Notes under the pieces: generated by a model
What the model was told of the DNA's origin: nothing
Database searches by the model: none
Seen by the model: the letters and a program-made list of their open reading frames with translations, nothing else
In this document: piece by piece, positions 1 through 6,659 of the stretch
How the letters are laid out: each line of letters begins with the position of its first letter
Numbering within the stretch: position 1 is the stretch's first letter
Translations under genes and position numbers: made by a program
From: an uncultured Polymorphobacter sp.
GTDB taxonomy: Bacteria > Pseudomonadota > Alphaproteobacteria > Sphingomonadales > Sphingomonadaceae
Assembly (NCBI GenBank): GCA_937871645.1
Contig: CALMPZ010000636.1
Coordinates: forward strand, 1 to 7,699
Length of the DNA stretch: 7,699 nucleotides
Reading direction: 5' to 3'

Positions 1-426
1 CACAACCGCATAGATGCGGCCATCGCTTTCGGCCGCCGCGCGCAACGCCGCGCCGGCGCCGGTGCGCGCGCCGAAATAGCCGACCGGTAGTCCGGCCAGC
101 GCCGGCACCTGCGCCGCCCAGTCGCAAGCCTGCGCCAGCCGCTGCGCCAGCAGCGCGATATCAAAGACATTGGCGCGGTCGGCCTCCTCCGCAGGCGTCA
201 GCAGGTCGATCAGCAACGTCGCCAGCCCCGCCGCGCGCAGTCCCGCAGCGACATGGTTATTGCGCGGGCTCAACCGGCCGCTGCCGCTGCCATGCGCGAA
301 CACGATCAGTGCACGCGGCTGGTGCGGCACGCCGAGCAGGCCCTGCATGCCCGACGGGCCGACGGTAACCGGCAGCGGGCTGTGCAGCGCGGCATCGGGC
401 ACGACAGGCGTGACGGGGCCGCTCAC
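1..426 (-). CDS. alpha/beta hydrolase, dienelactone-hydrolase-like (3' end outside window)
   Basis: 142 codons are visible and the reading frame is open to the left edge. The GTG start (424-426) overlaps the stop of the upstream esterase gene as GTGA, so translation is probably coupled; I see no convincing Shine-Dalgarno of its own. The visible part has the start of an alpha/beta hydrolase fold: an HGSGSGR oxyanion-region loop (about residues 45-51), a strand with LLIDLLTP (71-78), and the nucleophile-elbow region GYFGARTGAGAAL (116-128). Relatives of this family, often encoded next to phosphoribosyltransferases and erythromycin-esterase-like proteins, normally carry G-A-S-T-G here, with Ser as nucleophile. 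This protein has Arg121 (codon CGC, one change from AGC). It may be a pseudoenzyme, carry a sequencing error, or use another residue. The C-terminal Asp/His cannot be seen. The family call is fairly sure; the substrate is unknown. Confidence 0.8.
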   Translation of the reverse strand, partial: MSGPVTPVVPDAALHSPLPVTVGPSGMQGLLGVPHQPRALIVFAHGSGSGRLSPRNNHVAAGLRAAGLATLLIDLLTPAEEADRANVFDIALLAQRLAQACDWAAQVPALAGLPVGYFGARTGAGAALRAAAESDGRIYAVV

Positions 427-1766
427 AGCCCGAACGGCCAGGTTTCGGGCGCGCCGTGCGGGCGTTCATGCCCCAGCGGCGTTACCGCCCTGGTCTGTTC
501 GAACCAGACGAAGGCATCGAACTGTTCGGACAGCACCGCTTCGAAATAATGGCTCGAACGCTCGGTTTCAGGGCGATACACCACGCCGATGGCGCGTTCG
601 AGCAACGGTGCGCGCAGCAGGTCGGCGAGCTCGCGGTTGCGGCCGTTGCGCCAGTCGGTCAGCGACCGCGCGTGGCCGGTGCGCCGGAAGGCATGTTCAT
701 AGCTGTCGGACCGTGCCGGCTGTACCGTCTTGATCTGCATGTCGGCACCCCAGTCGCTGGCCGCCGCGACGGTGCCGGTGTCGGTGCCAAAGCCGATCAG
801 CGCGGCTTCGCTGCCATAGGCGATGCGCACCAGCTCGCCGATGTTGAACTCGCCGTGCCAGCCCATCGCCGTCGCCGCGGCATTGCCGATGTGCGAATTA
901 TGCGCCCAGACCACGGCCTTTGTGCCGGCCCCGCGGTAGCCCATCAGCGCCTGCAGCGTGTCGAACATGTGGCGGTCGCGCAGGTTCCAGCTGTCGGTCG
1001 AGCCGCGGTACATGATGCGGTAATAGCGTTCGGCAGCGCGGACGATGCGCGCGTTCTGCAGCGCGTCGAACCAATCGTCACCGTCATGGCGCAAATAATC
1101 GAGCCGATGTTCGAGCATGTCGCGCAGCTGTGCGACGACACCGTCCTCGCAGACGGCGCGTTCATCATACAGCACGGCGCGGCCATATTGCGCGGGCTCG
1201 TCCTGCCACGGCGTCAGGCATCCGTAGCGGTGGCGGGCCCGCTTGGCACCGTCCGGGTCGATGCCGTCGAGATAGGCGAGCACCGCGTGGATCGACTCGC
1301 TGAGGCTGTAGACATCAAGGCCGTGGAACGACACCTGGCGCCGTTCGATGAGCGGCGCATTATAGTCGCGCAGCCAGTCGGCGAATTCGAGCACTTCGAC
1401 ATTGCGCCACATCCACGTCGGGAAGCGTGCGAATACGTCGCCGCGCCTTGGCCGCGCCGCCTGATGCCGGACATAATTGTCGATGCGCGCGGCGTCGGGC
1501 CAATCGGCCTCCACCGCGATGACGTTGAAGCCGTGATGTTCGATCAGGTGGCGCGTGATGGCGGCACGGGCGCGGTAGAATTCGGAAGTGCCGTGCGTGG
1601 CCTCGCCCAGCATGACCACGGTGGCGTCACCGAACCGGTCGAAACAGGCGCCGAATTCGGCGGTGTTTTCAGGCGCCGGCAACGGCTCGGCCGCCGCGCG
1701 GAGGGCATTGACCAATTGCGGACTCGCCGTTCGTTCGGCATGGCCCGGAACCGTGGACGCAACCAT
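423..1766 (-). CDS. erythromycin-esterase-family hydrolase
   Basis: About 447 residues, the usual length for the family (PF05139). Numbered from the chosen start, the N-terminal motif LGEATHGTSEFYRAR carries Glu55 and His58. His58 matches the proposed catalytic His46 of EreB. AVEADWPDA follows with Glu86, and VVWAHNSHIG carries His289 and His292. The C-terminal part has GVVYRPETERSSHYF and DAFVWFEQT, also typical. The start at 1766 (ATG) is preferred because GGAG at 1773-1776 sits 6 bases upstream; in-frame ATG at 1778 and TTG at 1784 are alternatives with poorer ribosome-site spacing. It overlaps the downstream hydrolase by 4 bases and follows the host-attachment gene after about 140 bases, all on one strand. 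Chromosomal homologues in such clusters are probably not macrolide-resistance genes, and no substrate can be read from the sequence. No signal peptide is seen, so it is probably cytoplasmic. Confidence 0.93.
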   Translation of the reverse strand: MVASTVPGHAERTASPQLVNALRAAAEPLPAPENTAEFGACFDRFGDATVVMLGEATHGTSEFYRARAAITRHLIEHHGFNVIAVEADWPDAARIDNYVRHQAARPRRGDVFARFPTWMWRNVEVLEFADWLRDYNAPLIERRQVSFHGLDVYSLSESIHAVLAYLDGIDPDGAKRARHRYGCLTPWQDEPAQYGRAVLYDERAVCEDGVVAQLRDMLEHRLDYLRHDGDDWFDALQNARIVRAAERYYRIMYRGSTDSWNLRDRHMFDTLQALMGYRGAGTKAVVWAHNSHIGNAAATAMGWHGEFNIGELVRIAYGSEAALIGFGTDTGTVAAASDWGADMQIKTVQPARSDSYEHAFRRTGHARSLTDWRNGRNRELADLLRAPLLERAIGVVYRPETERSSHYFEAVLSEQFDAFVWFEQTRAVTPLGHERPHGAPETWPFGL

Positions 1767-1905
1767 GACAGTCTCCATCCCCAACGCGTCAGATCAAGCC
1801 TGACTCCTTCTCCATGGCACATTCGTTAACCAAATAGAAATCGACGCGCACTCCGTAATCATCCTTAGTGGGGTGCACACAAAGTCGTGCCGCGCGCGCT
1901 GCGCT

Positions 1906-2340
1906 TCAGTGCGTGGCGAGCATTGCCGCCACATCGGTACCAGGCCGGCCAGCATAATCCTTGTCGATTTCAGCGACGATCTGCGCGCGCACCGGCGCCG
2001 GATAATGCTCGCGCAGCACGCCCAGAGTGTGCGGCGGCGCAATGACGATCAGCGCCGTGTCAGCCCCCGCGCGCGCCGCAAGCCTATCGACGGCGGCAAT
2101 CGCGAAGCGATCCTCGTCGGCCTGGTGCAGATCGGCCTCGCCATAGCCGCTGCGCCCAACATTGCCGCTTTGAAAGCTGCGGCCGGGCTTGTCGCTGCCC
2201 TGCACCGACGTCCGCGGCGAATAGTCATGGTCGGTTTCGATTTCGTCGAGCGCCGGCGCGATGTCGGTGCCGCGATTGCGGAAGATCGCCATCTTTGCGC
2301 CATCGACGACCAGCACCAACGTTCCGTGTGCGATGAGCAT
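1906..2340 (-). CDS. host-attachment-family protein (PF10116-like)
   Basis: 144 residues. It resembles the family named for a protein required for attachment to host cells, common in free-living proteobacteria, where the real role is uncertain. Visible features are an N-terminal strand GTLVLVVDGAKMAIFRN (about 6-22), a polar middle with GSDKPGRSFQSGNVGRSGYGE, and a C-terminal part with LIVIAPPHTLGVLREHY and KDYAGRPGTDVAAML, which correspond to the family's conserved APP..LG.LR and D....P blocks. An upstream in-frame TTG (2352) would add four residues, but the GGAGG at 2346-2350 is 5 bases from the ATG and decides for 2340. There is no signal peptide or membrane segment, so a cytoplasmic protein is likely despite the name. 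It is the first gene of the probable three-gene run towards the left edge. Confidence 0.88.
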   Translation of the reverse strand: MLIAHGTLVLVVDGAKMAIFRNRGTDIAPALDEIETDHDYSPRTSVQGSDKPGRSFQSGNVGRSGYGEADLHQADEDRFAIAAVDRLAARAGADTALIVIAPPHTLGVLREHYPAPVRAQIVAEIDKDYAGRPGTDVAAMLATH

Positions 2341-2345
2341 TTCGC

Positions 2346-2350
2346 CCTCC
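2346..2350 (-). promoter_or_regulatory. ribosome binding site of the host-attachment gene
   Basis: On the minus strand this reads GGAGG, 5 bases before the ATG at 2338-2340. It excludes the upstream in-frame TTG, which overlaps this element. Confidence 0.75.
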
Positions 2351-2373
2351 AAATTTAACCATTATTAGACTAT

Positions 2374-2402
2374 TCATTAATCATGCCCGGCCATTTTCGC
2401 AA
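2374..2402 (-). promoter_or_regulatory. possible sigma-70-like promoter for the host-attachment gene
   Basis: The minus strand has TTGCGA (2397-2402) and TAATGA (2374-2379), 17 bases apart, in an unusually A+T-rich patch (about 2351-2382) of an otherwise G+C-rich region. Each box matches the consensus only partly. Transcription would start about 30 bases before the ATG. Confidence 0.35.
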
Positions 2403-2461
2403 GCCGCCAGCGCACAGCCGCGCCATTTCATCACACCCCTTTCGCTACGCAACCGCCGGCG

Positions 2462-2467
2462 TATACT
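2462..2467 (+). promoter_or_regulatory. possible -10 element for the four-cysteine secreted protein gene
   Basis: TATACT lies 36 bases before the ATG at 2504 and is a good -10 match. The -35 region (about 2439-2446, CTTTCGCT) is weak. It sits in the divergent gap between the host-attachment gene and the secreted-protein gene. Confidence 0.4.
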
Positions 2468-2503
2468 CACGGTTCGAGCAACGATATGAACGGGGACTCC
2501 ATA

Positions 2504-2899
2504 ATGCGCCACACCAGCCTTGCCCTGCTCGCCGCAGCGCTGACGCTCGCTGCGCCGCTGCTGGCGCAATCGACATCACGGTCGCAGCAACTATGGACGC
2601 CCGACGGCGCGCCGGTGAATTGCATCAGCCTGCAGTCGATCCGCAGCACGCATGTCGTCGATGACCGCACGATCAACTTCGTCATCAGCAACAACCGCAT
2701 GTTCGCCAACACGCTGCCGCGCGCCTGCCAGGGGCTGGGCCGCAACCGTGGCTTCACGCACAACTCGCGCACCACGCAGCTCTGCGCAGTCAACTCGAAC
2801 AACAACGTCCAGCACGGCGGCAACCGCATGGCCAGTCCAAGCTGCGGCCTCGGCCAGTTCCAGCCGATGAAGCCCGTCCCCGCGTCGCCCGCCGGGTAA
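2504..2899 (+). CDS. small secreted four-cysteine protein (DUF6491-like), function unknown
   Basis: 131 residues. The start at 2504 is chosen over an in-frame ATG at 2486 because GGGGA (2492-2496) is 7 bases upstream and because it puts the signal peptide at the N-terminus: MRHTSLALLAAALTLAAPLLA, with likely cleavage after Ala21. The mature part has Cys40 in VNCISLQSIRST, Cys75 in LPRACQGLG, Cys94 in TQLCAV and Cys114 in SPSCGLGQF. This layout (C-x-x-x-x-I-R-S-T, then V-D-D-x-T-I, then N-T-L-P-x-x-C-x-G-L and S-C-G-L-G-x-F near the end) recalls the DUF6491 family of Sphingomonadales. Even cysteine number and export suggest two disulfides in the periplasm (inference). It is divergent from the host-attachment gene and 158 bases upstream of the next secreted protein. 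I know of no assigned function. Confidence 0.85.
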   Translation: MRHTSLALLAAALTLAAPLLAQSTSRSQQLWTPDGAPVNCISLQSIRSTHVVDDRTINFVISNNRMFANTLPRACQGLGRNRGFTHNSRTTQLCAVNSNNNVQHGGNRMASPSCGLGQFQPMKPVPASPAG

Positions 2900-3024
2900 G
2901 CGGCGCGCGCCTCGACGCGATCGACGAGTTGATTTGCGCTGCGCAGACAGGCGGCTCAAAGCCTCCGGCATGCTCACCCGGTGGGTCAGGACTATCCCTT
3001 AGTTCGCTTGCGCCGCGCGTGTGA

Positions 3025-3030
3025 TACGAT
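3025..3030 (+). promoter_or_regulatory. weak possible -10 element for the 437-residue secreted protein gene
   Basis: TACGAT lies 27 bases before the ATG at 3058, with TTCGCT at 3003-3008 in the -35 region. The match is weak. The ribosome site GAGGGG (3045-3050), 7 bases before the ATG, is much clearer and fixes the start. Confidence 0.25.
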
Positions 3031-3057
3031 GCCCGCCTTGCATCGAGGGGACAGGCC

Positions 3058-4371
3058 ATGCATTTTCGTTCGCTACTCGCTTTGGCGCTGGTCGTGCCGC
3101 TGCGGCCTGCGACCGCCGCCGAACAGGTCGTGGTGCCGCCCAAGGCGCGCTACTGGATGAGCGCCACCACTGCCAACGGCATGAGCATGGGTGGCGGCAT
3201 GAGTCAGGCCGACATGATGAAGATGGCGATAGGCGGCGGTGGCGCAAGTAAGCTCCTCGACCTCGACCTCGGCTCGACGCTGGCGCCGACCGGTGGTGGC
3301 CCCAAAGCCGATGCGCTGATCCCGCCCGGCATGAACATGGGCGCAAGCCTGCCGCTGACCACGCCGGTCGCCAAGCCGGCGCAGCGCGCGTCCGAACGCG
3401 AGGATGACGATTTCGAACGCCCCAAGGGCAAGCTGTTGCTGTTCTGGGGCTGCAGCGAGAAGGCCCGCCCCGGCCAGCCGGTGGTGATCGACTTTGCCGC
3501 GATGGCGGCGGGGCAAGTCCCGCCCAACCTGTTCGCCGGCGAGCGCATCCGCACCGCCCGCCCGCCGAGTTCGAGCAATTCGAAGACCTTCGGCGAATGG
3601 CCCTACGGCGACAAGAACCCGCGCAGCATCCCCGCCAACGCCAGCCTGATCGGCAACCAGCGCGTCGAGGGCAACTACAGCCCGCCGATCAGCTTCGAAC
3701 TGACGCAGGACTGGCTGGCGCCGCTGACGCTCAGCGGCCGTGGCAATGGCGCCAGCGGCCAGACGCTGGCCTGGAACGCCGTGCCCGCTGCGACCGGCTA
3801 TGCCGCGACGATGATGGGCGGCGGCAAGTCGAGCAGCGGCGAGGACAGCACCACGGTGGTGTTCTGGAGCTCGTCCGACGTGCAGACCTTCATCAGCGGG
3901 CTGACCGACTATCTGGCGCCCGCCGAAGTGCAGCGGCTGATTGGCAAGAAGATGCTGATGCCGCCGTCACAGACGCAATGCGCGATTCCCGTCGAGGCAC
4001 TCACGGCGGTCGAAGGCGGCATCGTTTCGATGGTCGCGCACGGCCCCGAAATCAATCATGTCTCGCCGCCGCGCCCGGCCGATCCCAAGGTGCCGTGGGT
4101 ACAGGACTGGGTGTCGCGGACGCGCTACCGCTCGACCGCCGGCGCGATGCTGGCGGACGGCGAACTGATGACCAGCATGGGTGGCGGTGGTGGCGGCGGC
4201 GGTCACGCGGCAGCATCCGGCAGTCCGGCGCCCAACGCCAATTGCCCGCCACCCGCGAGCGCCAATCCGGCCGAAGCTGTCGGTGGCGCGATTGGCGGCA
4301 GCCTCGGCAGTGCGATGGGGTCGATGTTCGGCGGCAAGAAGAAGAAGGTCGATCCGAACTGCCCGCAATGA
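3058..4371 (+). CDS. secreted conserved protein with Met/Gly-rich and Gly-rich segments, function unknown
   Basis: 437 residues. The N-terminus MHFRSLLALALVVPLRPATAA is a signal peptide, with probable cleavage near Ala21. Residues 33-64 are rich in Met, Gly and Ala (WMSATTANGMSMGGGMS, then ADMMKMAIGGGG). The middle (about 120-360) looks like a folded domain with GKLLLFWGCSEK (Cys132), VVIDFAAMAAGQVPPNLF, FGEWPYGDKN, SLIGNQRVEGNYSPPISFEL and a second Cys in TQCAIP (Cys308). The end has eight glycines (375-382), a Pro/Ala linker with Cys396, a glycine-zipper-like run GGAIGGSLGSAMGSMFGG, a KKKK patch and Cys435. This resembles hypothetical proteins common in sphingomonads, but I cannot assign a function. 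The zipper plus lysines could associate with membrane, and the Met-rich segment could bind metal; both are speculation. The stop is 5 bases from the convergent lipoprotein gene. Confidence 0.9.
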   Translation: MHFRSLLALALVVPLRPATAAEQVVVPPKARYWMSATTANGMSMGGGMSQADMMKMAIGGGGASKLLDLDLGSTLAPTGGGPKADALIPPGMNMGASLPLTTPVAKPAQRASEREDDDFERPKGKLLLFWGCSEKARPGQPVVIDFAAMAAGQVPPNLFAGERIRTARPPSSSNSKTFGEWPYGDKNPRSIPANASLIGNQRVEGNYSPPISFELTQDWLAPLTLSGRGNGASGQTLAWNAVPAATGYAATMMGGGKSSSGEDSTTVVFWSSSDVQTFISGLTDYLAPAEVQRLIGKKMLMPPSQTQCAIPVEALTAVEGGIVSMVAHGPEINHVSPPRPADPKVPWVQDWVSRTRYRSTAGAMLADGELMTSMGGGGGGGGHAAASGSPAPNANCPPPASANPAEAVGGAIGGSLGSAMGSMFGGKKKKVDPNCPQ

Positions 4372-4376
4372 GCGCC

Positions 4377-4676
4377 CTAAATCGCGCAGCTGATCCCGGC
4401 GCGCAGCACTTCGGACACGAGCTGGCGGTCGCCGGGTTGGTTGAGCTGGCGCGCGATGTCGCCCAGGCTCATGTGCCCGACCTTGTCCTTGTTGAGCTGC
4501 GCCAGCGTCGCCAGCCGCTTCATCTGGTCGTGGGACAGCCGGTCGGCGAGACGGTCACCGACGCAGCGTGCCTGCGGCTCGGGGATGCCGATCTTGACGA
4601 GTTCGGTGGTGATGCGCTGCGCCGGTGTCGCGCAGGCCGCGAGCAACAGCAAAAGTCCAAACGCCAGAACACGCAT
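4377..4676 (-). CDS. small predicted lipoprotein, function unknown
   Basis: 99 residues. The N-terminus MRVLAFGLLLLLAACATP is a lipoprotein signal with lipobox L-A-A-C, giving Cys15 as the lipidated residue; Ala at +2 favours the outer membrane. AAGGAG sits 6 bases before the ATG. The mature part is helical-looking and mostly polar: ITTELVKIGIPEPQARC, then DRLADRLSHDQMKRLATLA, with two further cysteines (Cys38 and Cys97) that could pair. It resembles small sphingomonad lipoproteins with an R-C-(V/M)-x-D-x-L-x-D-R-L-S motif, but I know of no function. It is convergent with the 437-residue secreted protein gene and divergent from the sulfotransferase gene, so it is probably its own transcription unit. 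Confidence 0.85.
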   Translation of the reverse strand: MRVLAFGLLLLLAACATPAQRITTELVKIGIPEPQARCVGDRLADRLSHDQMKRLATLAQLNKDKVGHMSLGDIARQLNQPGDRQLVSEVLRAGISCAI

Positions 4677-4699
4677 TCAAAGCTCCTTTTCGCCGGCGT

Positions 4700-4758
4700 T
4701 TCTAGCGCAGCACTCCGGCGCGCGCCATGCTTGGCGGCATCCATTCTTGACGCTAGAA
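4700..4758. repeat. 8-bp inverted repeat in the divergent lipoprotein/sulfotransferase gap
   Basis: TTCTAGCG (4700-4707) and CGCTAGAA (4751-4758) are perfect inverted copies, 43 bases apart. Read towards each gene, both give CGCTAGAA, 23 bases before the lipoprotein ATG and 9 bases before the sulfotransferase ATG. They could be operator half-sites or part of the two -10 regions (TAGAAA and TAGAAG). The match is short and could be chance. Confidence 0.35.
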
Positions 4759-4767
4759 GCACGCACC

Positions 4768-6102
4768 ATGTCATTGCCACCCGCCACTGATTTCCGCCCG
4801 CTCGGGTTGCGCCTGCTCAACGCAGTGTTTCCGCGCGTCTGGAACGCCGGGCTGCTGCCCTACCCCGACCTGCTCGAATCGACGCTCGATGCGATGGCGA
4901 CCAAGTCGACGGGCCTGAGCGATTTCGGCGATGACGGCTTCGCGCGCAGCCAGTTGCGCGTGCTGCTCGCTGCACTCGAAAACGAAGCCCAGCTCAACCC
5001 GATGGGCCGTGTCATCGCCCACGGCGGCCTACTCAAGGCGCTCAAAGAGCGGTTGTGGGCGCAGGAGCTGTTCAAACGCCACCCCGAAATCCTCGAACGG
5101 CCACTGGCACCGCCGGTCATCGTTATCGGCCAGATGCGGTCGGGCACGACGCGGCTGCAGCGGTTGCTCGGCCAGGACCGGCGCTTCACCGCGCTGCGGC
5201 TGTATGAGTCGATGTCGCCGGTGCCGTGGCCGTCGAGCCAGCGCCGTCCCAACCGCGACCCGCGCATCGGCTACACGCAGCGCGCGTTCGGTTTCCTCAA
5301 CTACATCAACCCCGGTATCGCCGCGACGCACCCGACCGGGGCGCTGGAGATCGACGAGGAACTCGGGCTGCTCGATGCCAGCTTTACCGGCGCGCAGATC
5401 GAGGCGCAGCGCCACGTGCCGAGCTTCGCGCGCCACTGCGAAACCACCGACCAGACGCCCGCCTATGCCTATTTGCGCCAGCTCCTCCAGCTCGCCAGCT
5501 GGTTCAGCGGCCGTGACCCGCACAAGCCGTTCGTGCTCAAGATGCCGCAGCACATGCAGGACCTGCCCGCGCTGATGTCGGTGTTTCCCGATGCCAAACT
5601 GGTGTTCATCCACCGCGACCCGGCTGCCGTGGTCGGCTCGGGTGCGTCGATGGTGTGGAACCAGATGGTCGTGCAGTCGGACCATGTCGATCCGCACTGG
5701 ATCGGCGCCGAATGGCTGCACAAGACGCGCCACCGCGCCGCCGTCACCGCCGCCTATCGCCCGCATATTCCGGCGGCGCAGCAGATCGACGTGCGCTTTG
5801 CCGACATGAACAATGACTGGGCCGGCGTCATGCAGCGCATCTACGGCTTCCTCGGCCTCGATTTCGACGCACCGGCACATGCCGCGATGGCCGACTATCT
5901 GGCGCGCGCCGCCCGCGAACACACGCACACGCAGCATCGCTACACGCTGGGCGATTTCGGTCTCGATGCCCGCACCATCAACGCCGGCTTTGCCGACTAC
6001 CGCGTCCGCTTCGACATTCCGGTCGAAACGCCTGCGGCAATGCGCGGGGCTGCAATCGCCGCAGACCCCGGCTACGGCATCGGCGAAGGAGTACCCGCAT
6101 GA
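4768..6102 (+). CDS. sulfotransferase, PAPS-dependent type (Sulfotransfer_3-like); candidate carotenoid sulfotransferase
   Basis: 444 residues. It would transfer sulfate from PAPS to a hydroxyl acceptor. The 5'-phosphosulfate loop is VIVIGQMRSGTTRLQRLL (Gly121 to Thr128 core), and the 3'-phosphate-binding block is AKLVFIHRDPAAVVGSGASM (about 277-296). Between them are a helical substrate region with ALEIDEELGLLDASF and a conserved KMPQHMQDLPALMSVFPDA. The length matches the long bacterial branch of the family. The start at 4768 begins the conserved N-terminus LGLRLLNAVFPRVWNAG; its ribosome site is weak (AGAAG), and an open frame continues upstream but overlaps the lipoprotein gene. Its TGA overlaps the crtZ ATG (ATGA), and crtB is next door, so a hydroxylated carotenoid is a reasonable acceptor. 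That acceptor is an inference from context only; lipids or other alcohols remain possible. No membrane segment is obvious. Confidence 0.92.
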   Translation: MSLPPATDFRPLGLRLLNAVFPRVWNAGLLPYPDLLESTLDAMATKSTGLSDFGDDGFARSQLRVLLAALENEAQLNPMGRVIAHGGLLKALKERLWAQELFKRHPEILERPLAPPVIVIGQMRSGTTRLQRLLGQDRRFTALRLYESMSPVPWPSSQRRPNRDPRIGYTQRAFGFLNYINPGIAATHPTGALEIDEELGLLDASFTGAQIEAQRHVPSFARHCETTDQTPAYAYLRQLLQLASWFSGRDPHKPFVLKMPQHMQDLPALMSVFPDAKLVFIHRDPAAVVGSGASMVWNQMVVQSDHVDPHWIGAEWLHKTRHRAAVTAAYRPHIPAAQQIDVRFADMNNDWAGVMQRIYGFLGLDFDAPAHAAMADYLARAAREHTHTQHRYTLGDFGLDARTINAGFADYRVRFDIPVETPAAMRGAAIAADPGYGIGEGVPA

Positions 6103-6659
6103 TTTACGATGGCCCGATTGAGTTCTGGCAGGGCATTCTTATCGCGCTCGGCGTCGTGCTGTTCATGGAAGGCGTCGCCTATGTCACCCACCGCTGGGTG
6201 ATGCACGGCTTCCTGTGGGTGCTCCACGAATCGCACCACCGCCCGCGTATCGGACTGTTCGAACGCAACGACTGGTTCGGCGTCGCCGGTGCCGCCGTGT
6301 CGATCAGCCTGTTCTACCTCGGCGTCGAACGCGGCTGGGGGCCGCTTACGGTATGGTTCGCGGTCGGCATCACCGCCTATGGCGCCATCTATTTCGGCTT
6401 CCACGACATCATCGTCCACCGCCGCCTCAAGCATCACTGGGTGCCCAAAAGCGCCTATATGAAGCGCATCGTCCAGGCGCACCGGCTGCACCATGTCGTC
6501 GAAACGCGCGAGGGCAATGTCAGCTTCGGGTTCATCTATGCGCCGCCGGTGCGCGAGTTGCTCGCCGAGCTGGAAGCGATGGGCGTCGGCCAGCTCAGGG
6601 TCTCGTCCAAAGTCCGGTCCGAGATGGACCGGGAGATGGCCAGCGCCGCGAACGGCTGA
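6099..6659 (+). CDS. crtZ: beta-carotene hydroxylase CrtZ
   Basis: 186 residues. A di-iron membrane hydroxylase (fatty acid hydroxylase superfamily) that adds 3 and 3' hydroxyls to beta-ionone rings to give zeaxanthin, or acts on canthaxanthin to give astaxanthin. All histidine boxes are present: THRWVMH (His31, His36), HESHH (His43, 46, 47), HDIIVH (His102, His107) and HRLHH (His128, 131, 132). Hydrophobic segments lie at about 12-29, 60-76 and 83-101. GNVSFGFIYAPPV (139-151) is the family's conserved C-terminal block. AAGGAG is 7 bases before the ATG, which overlaps the sulfotransferase stop. Known homologues such as Paracoccus CrtZ (about 162 residues) end soon after this block. Here residues 165-186 lie wholly in the 90-bp repeat and are encoded antisense to the CrtB C-terminal sequence, so this tail is probably not conserved. 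Confidence 0.95.
   Translation: MIYDGPIEFWQGILIALGVVLFMEGVAYVTHRWVMHGFLWVLHESHHRPRIGLFERNDWFGVAGAAVSISLFYLGVERGWGPLTVWFAVGITAYGAIYFGFHDIIVHRRLKHHWVPKSAYMKRIVQAHRLHHVVETREGNVSFGFIYAPPVRELLAELEAMGVGQLRVSSKVRSEMDREMASAANG

Noticed and set aside
456..1829. Long open frame (457 codons) on the plus strand opposite the erythromycin-esterase gene
   Set aside because: Its product is low-complexity and Arg/Val/Ala-rich with no family motif. It mirrors the third-position G/C bias of the real gene on the other strand.
1794..1862. Leader peptide (22 codons, minus strand) before the erythromycin-esterase gene, as in macrolide-inducible attenuation
   Set aside because: No plausible ribosome site with correct spacing and no alternating hairpins around the esterase start.
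4372..4376. Intrinsic terminator between the convergent secreted-protein and lipoprotein genes
   Set aside because: Only 5 bases separate the stops, and no hairpin with T-run is visible there.
3597..4790. 397-codon plus-strand frame across the end of the secreted-protein gene
   Set aside because: It is a shifted frame of the 437-residue gene with Arg/Gln-rich sequence, and it continues antisense through the lipoprotein gene.
5029..5937. 302-codon open frame on the minus strand inside the sulfotransferase gene
   Set aside because: It is antisense to a gene with clear PAPS-binding motifs, and the Arg/Val/Gly-rich product has no recognisable domain.
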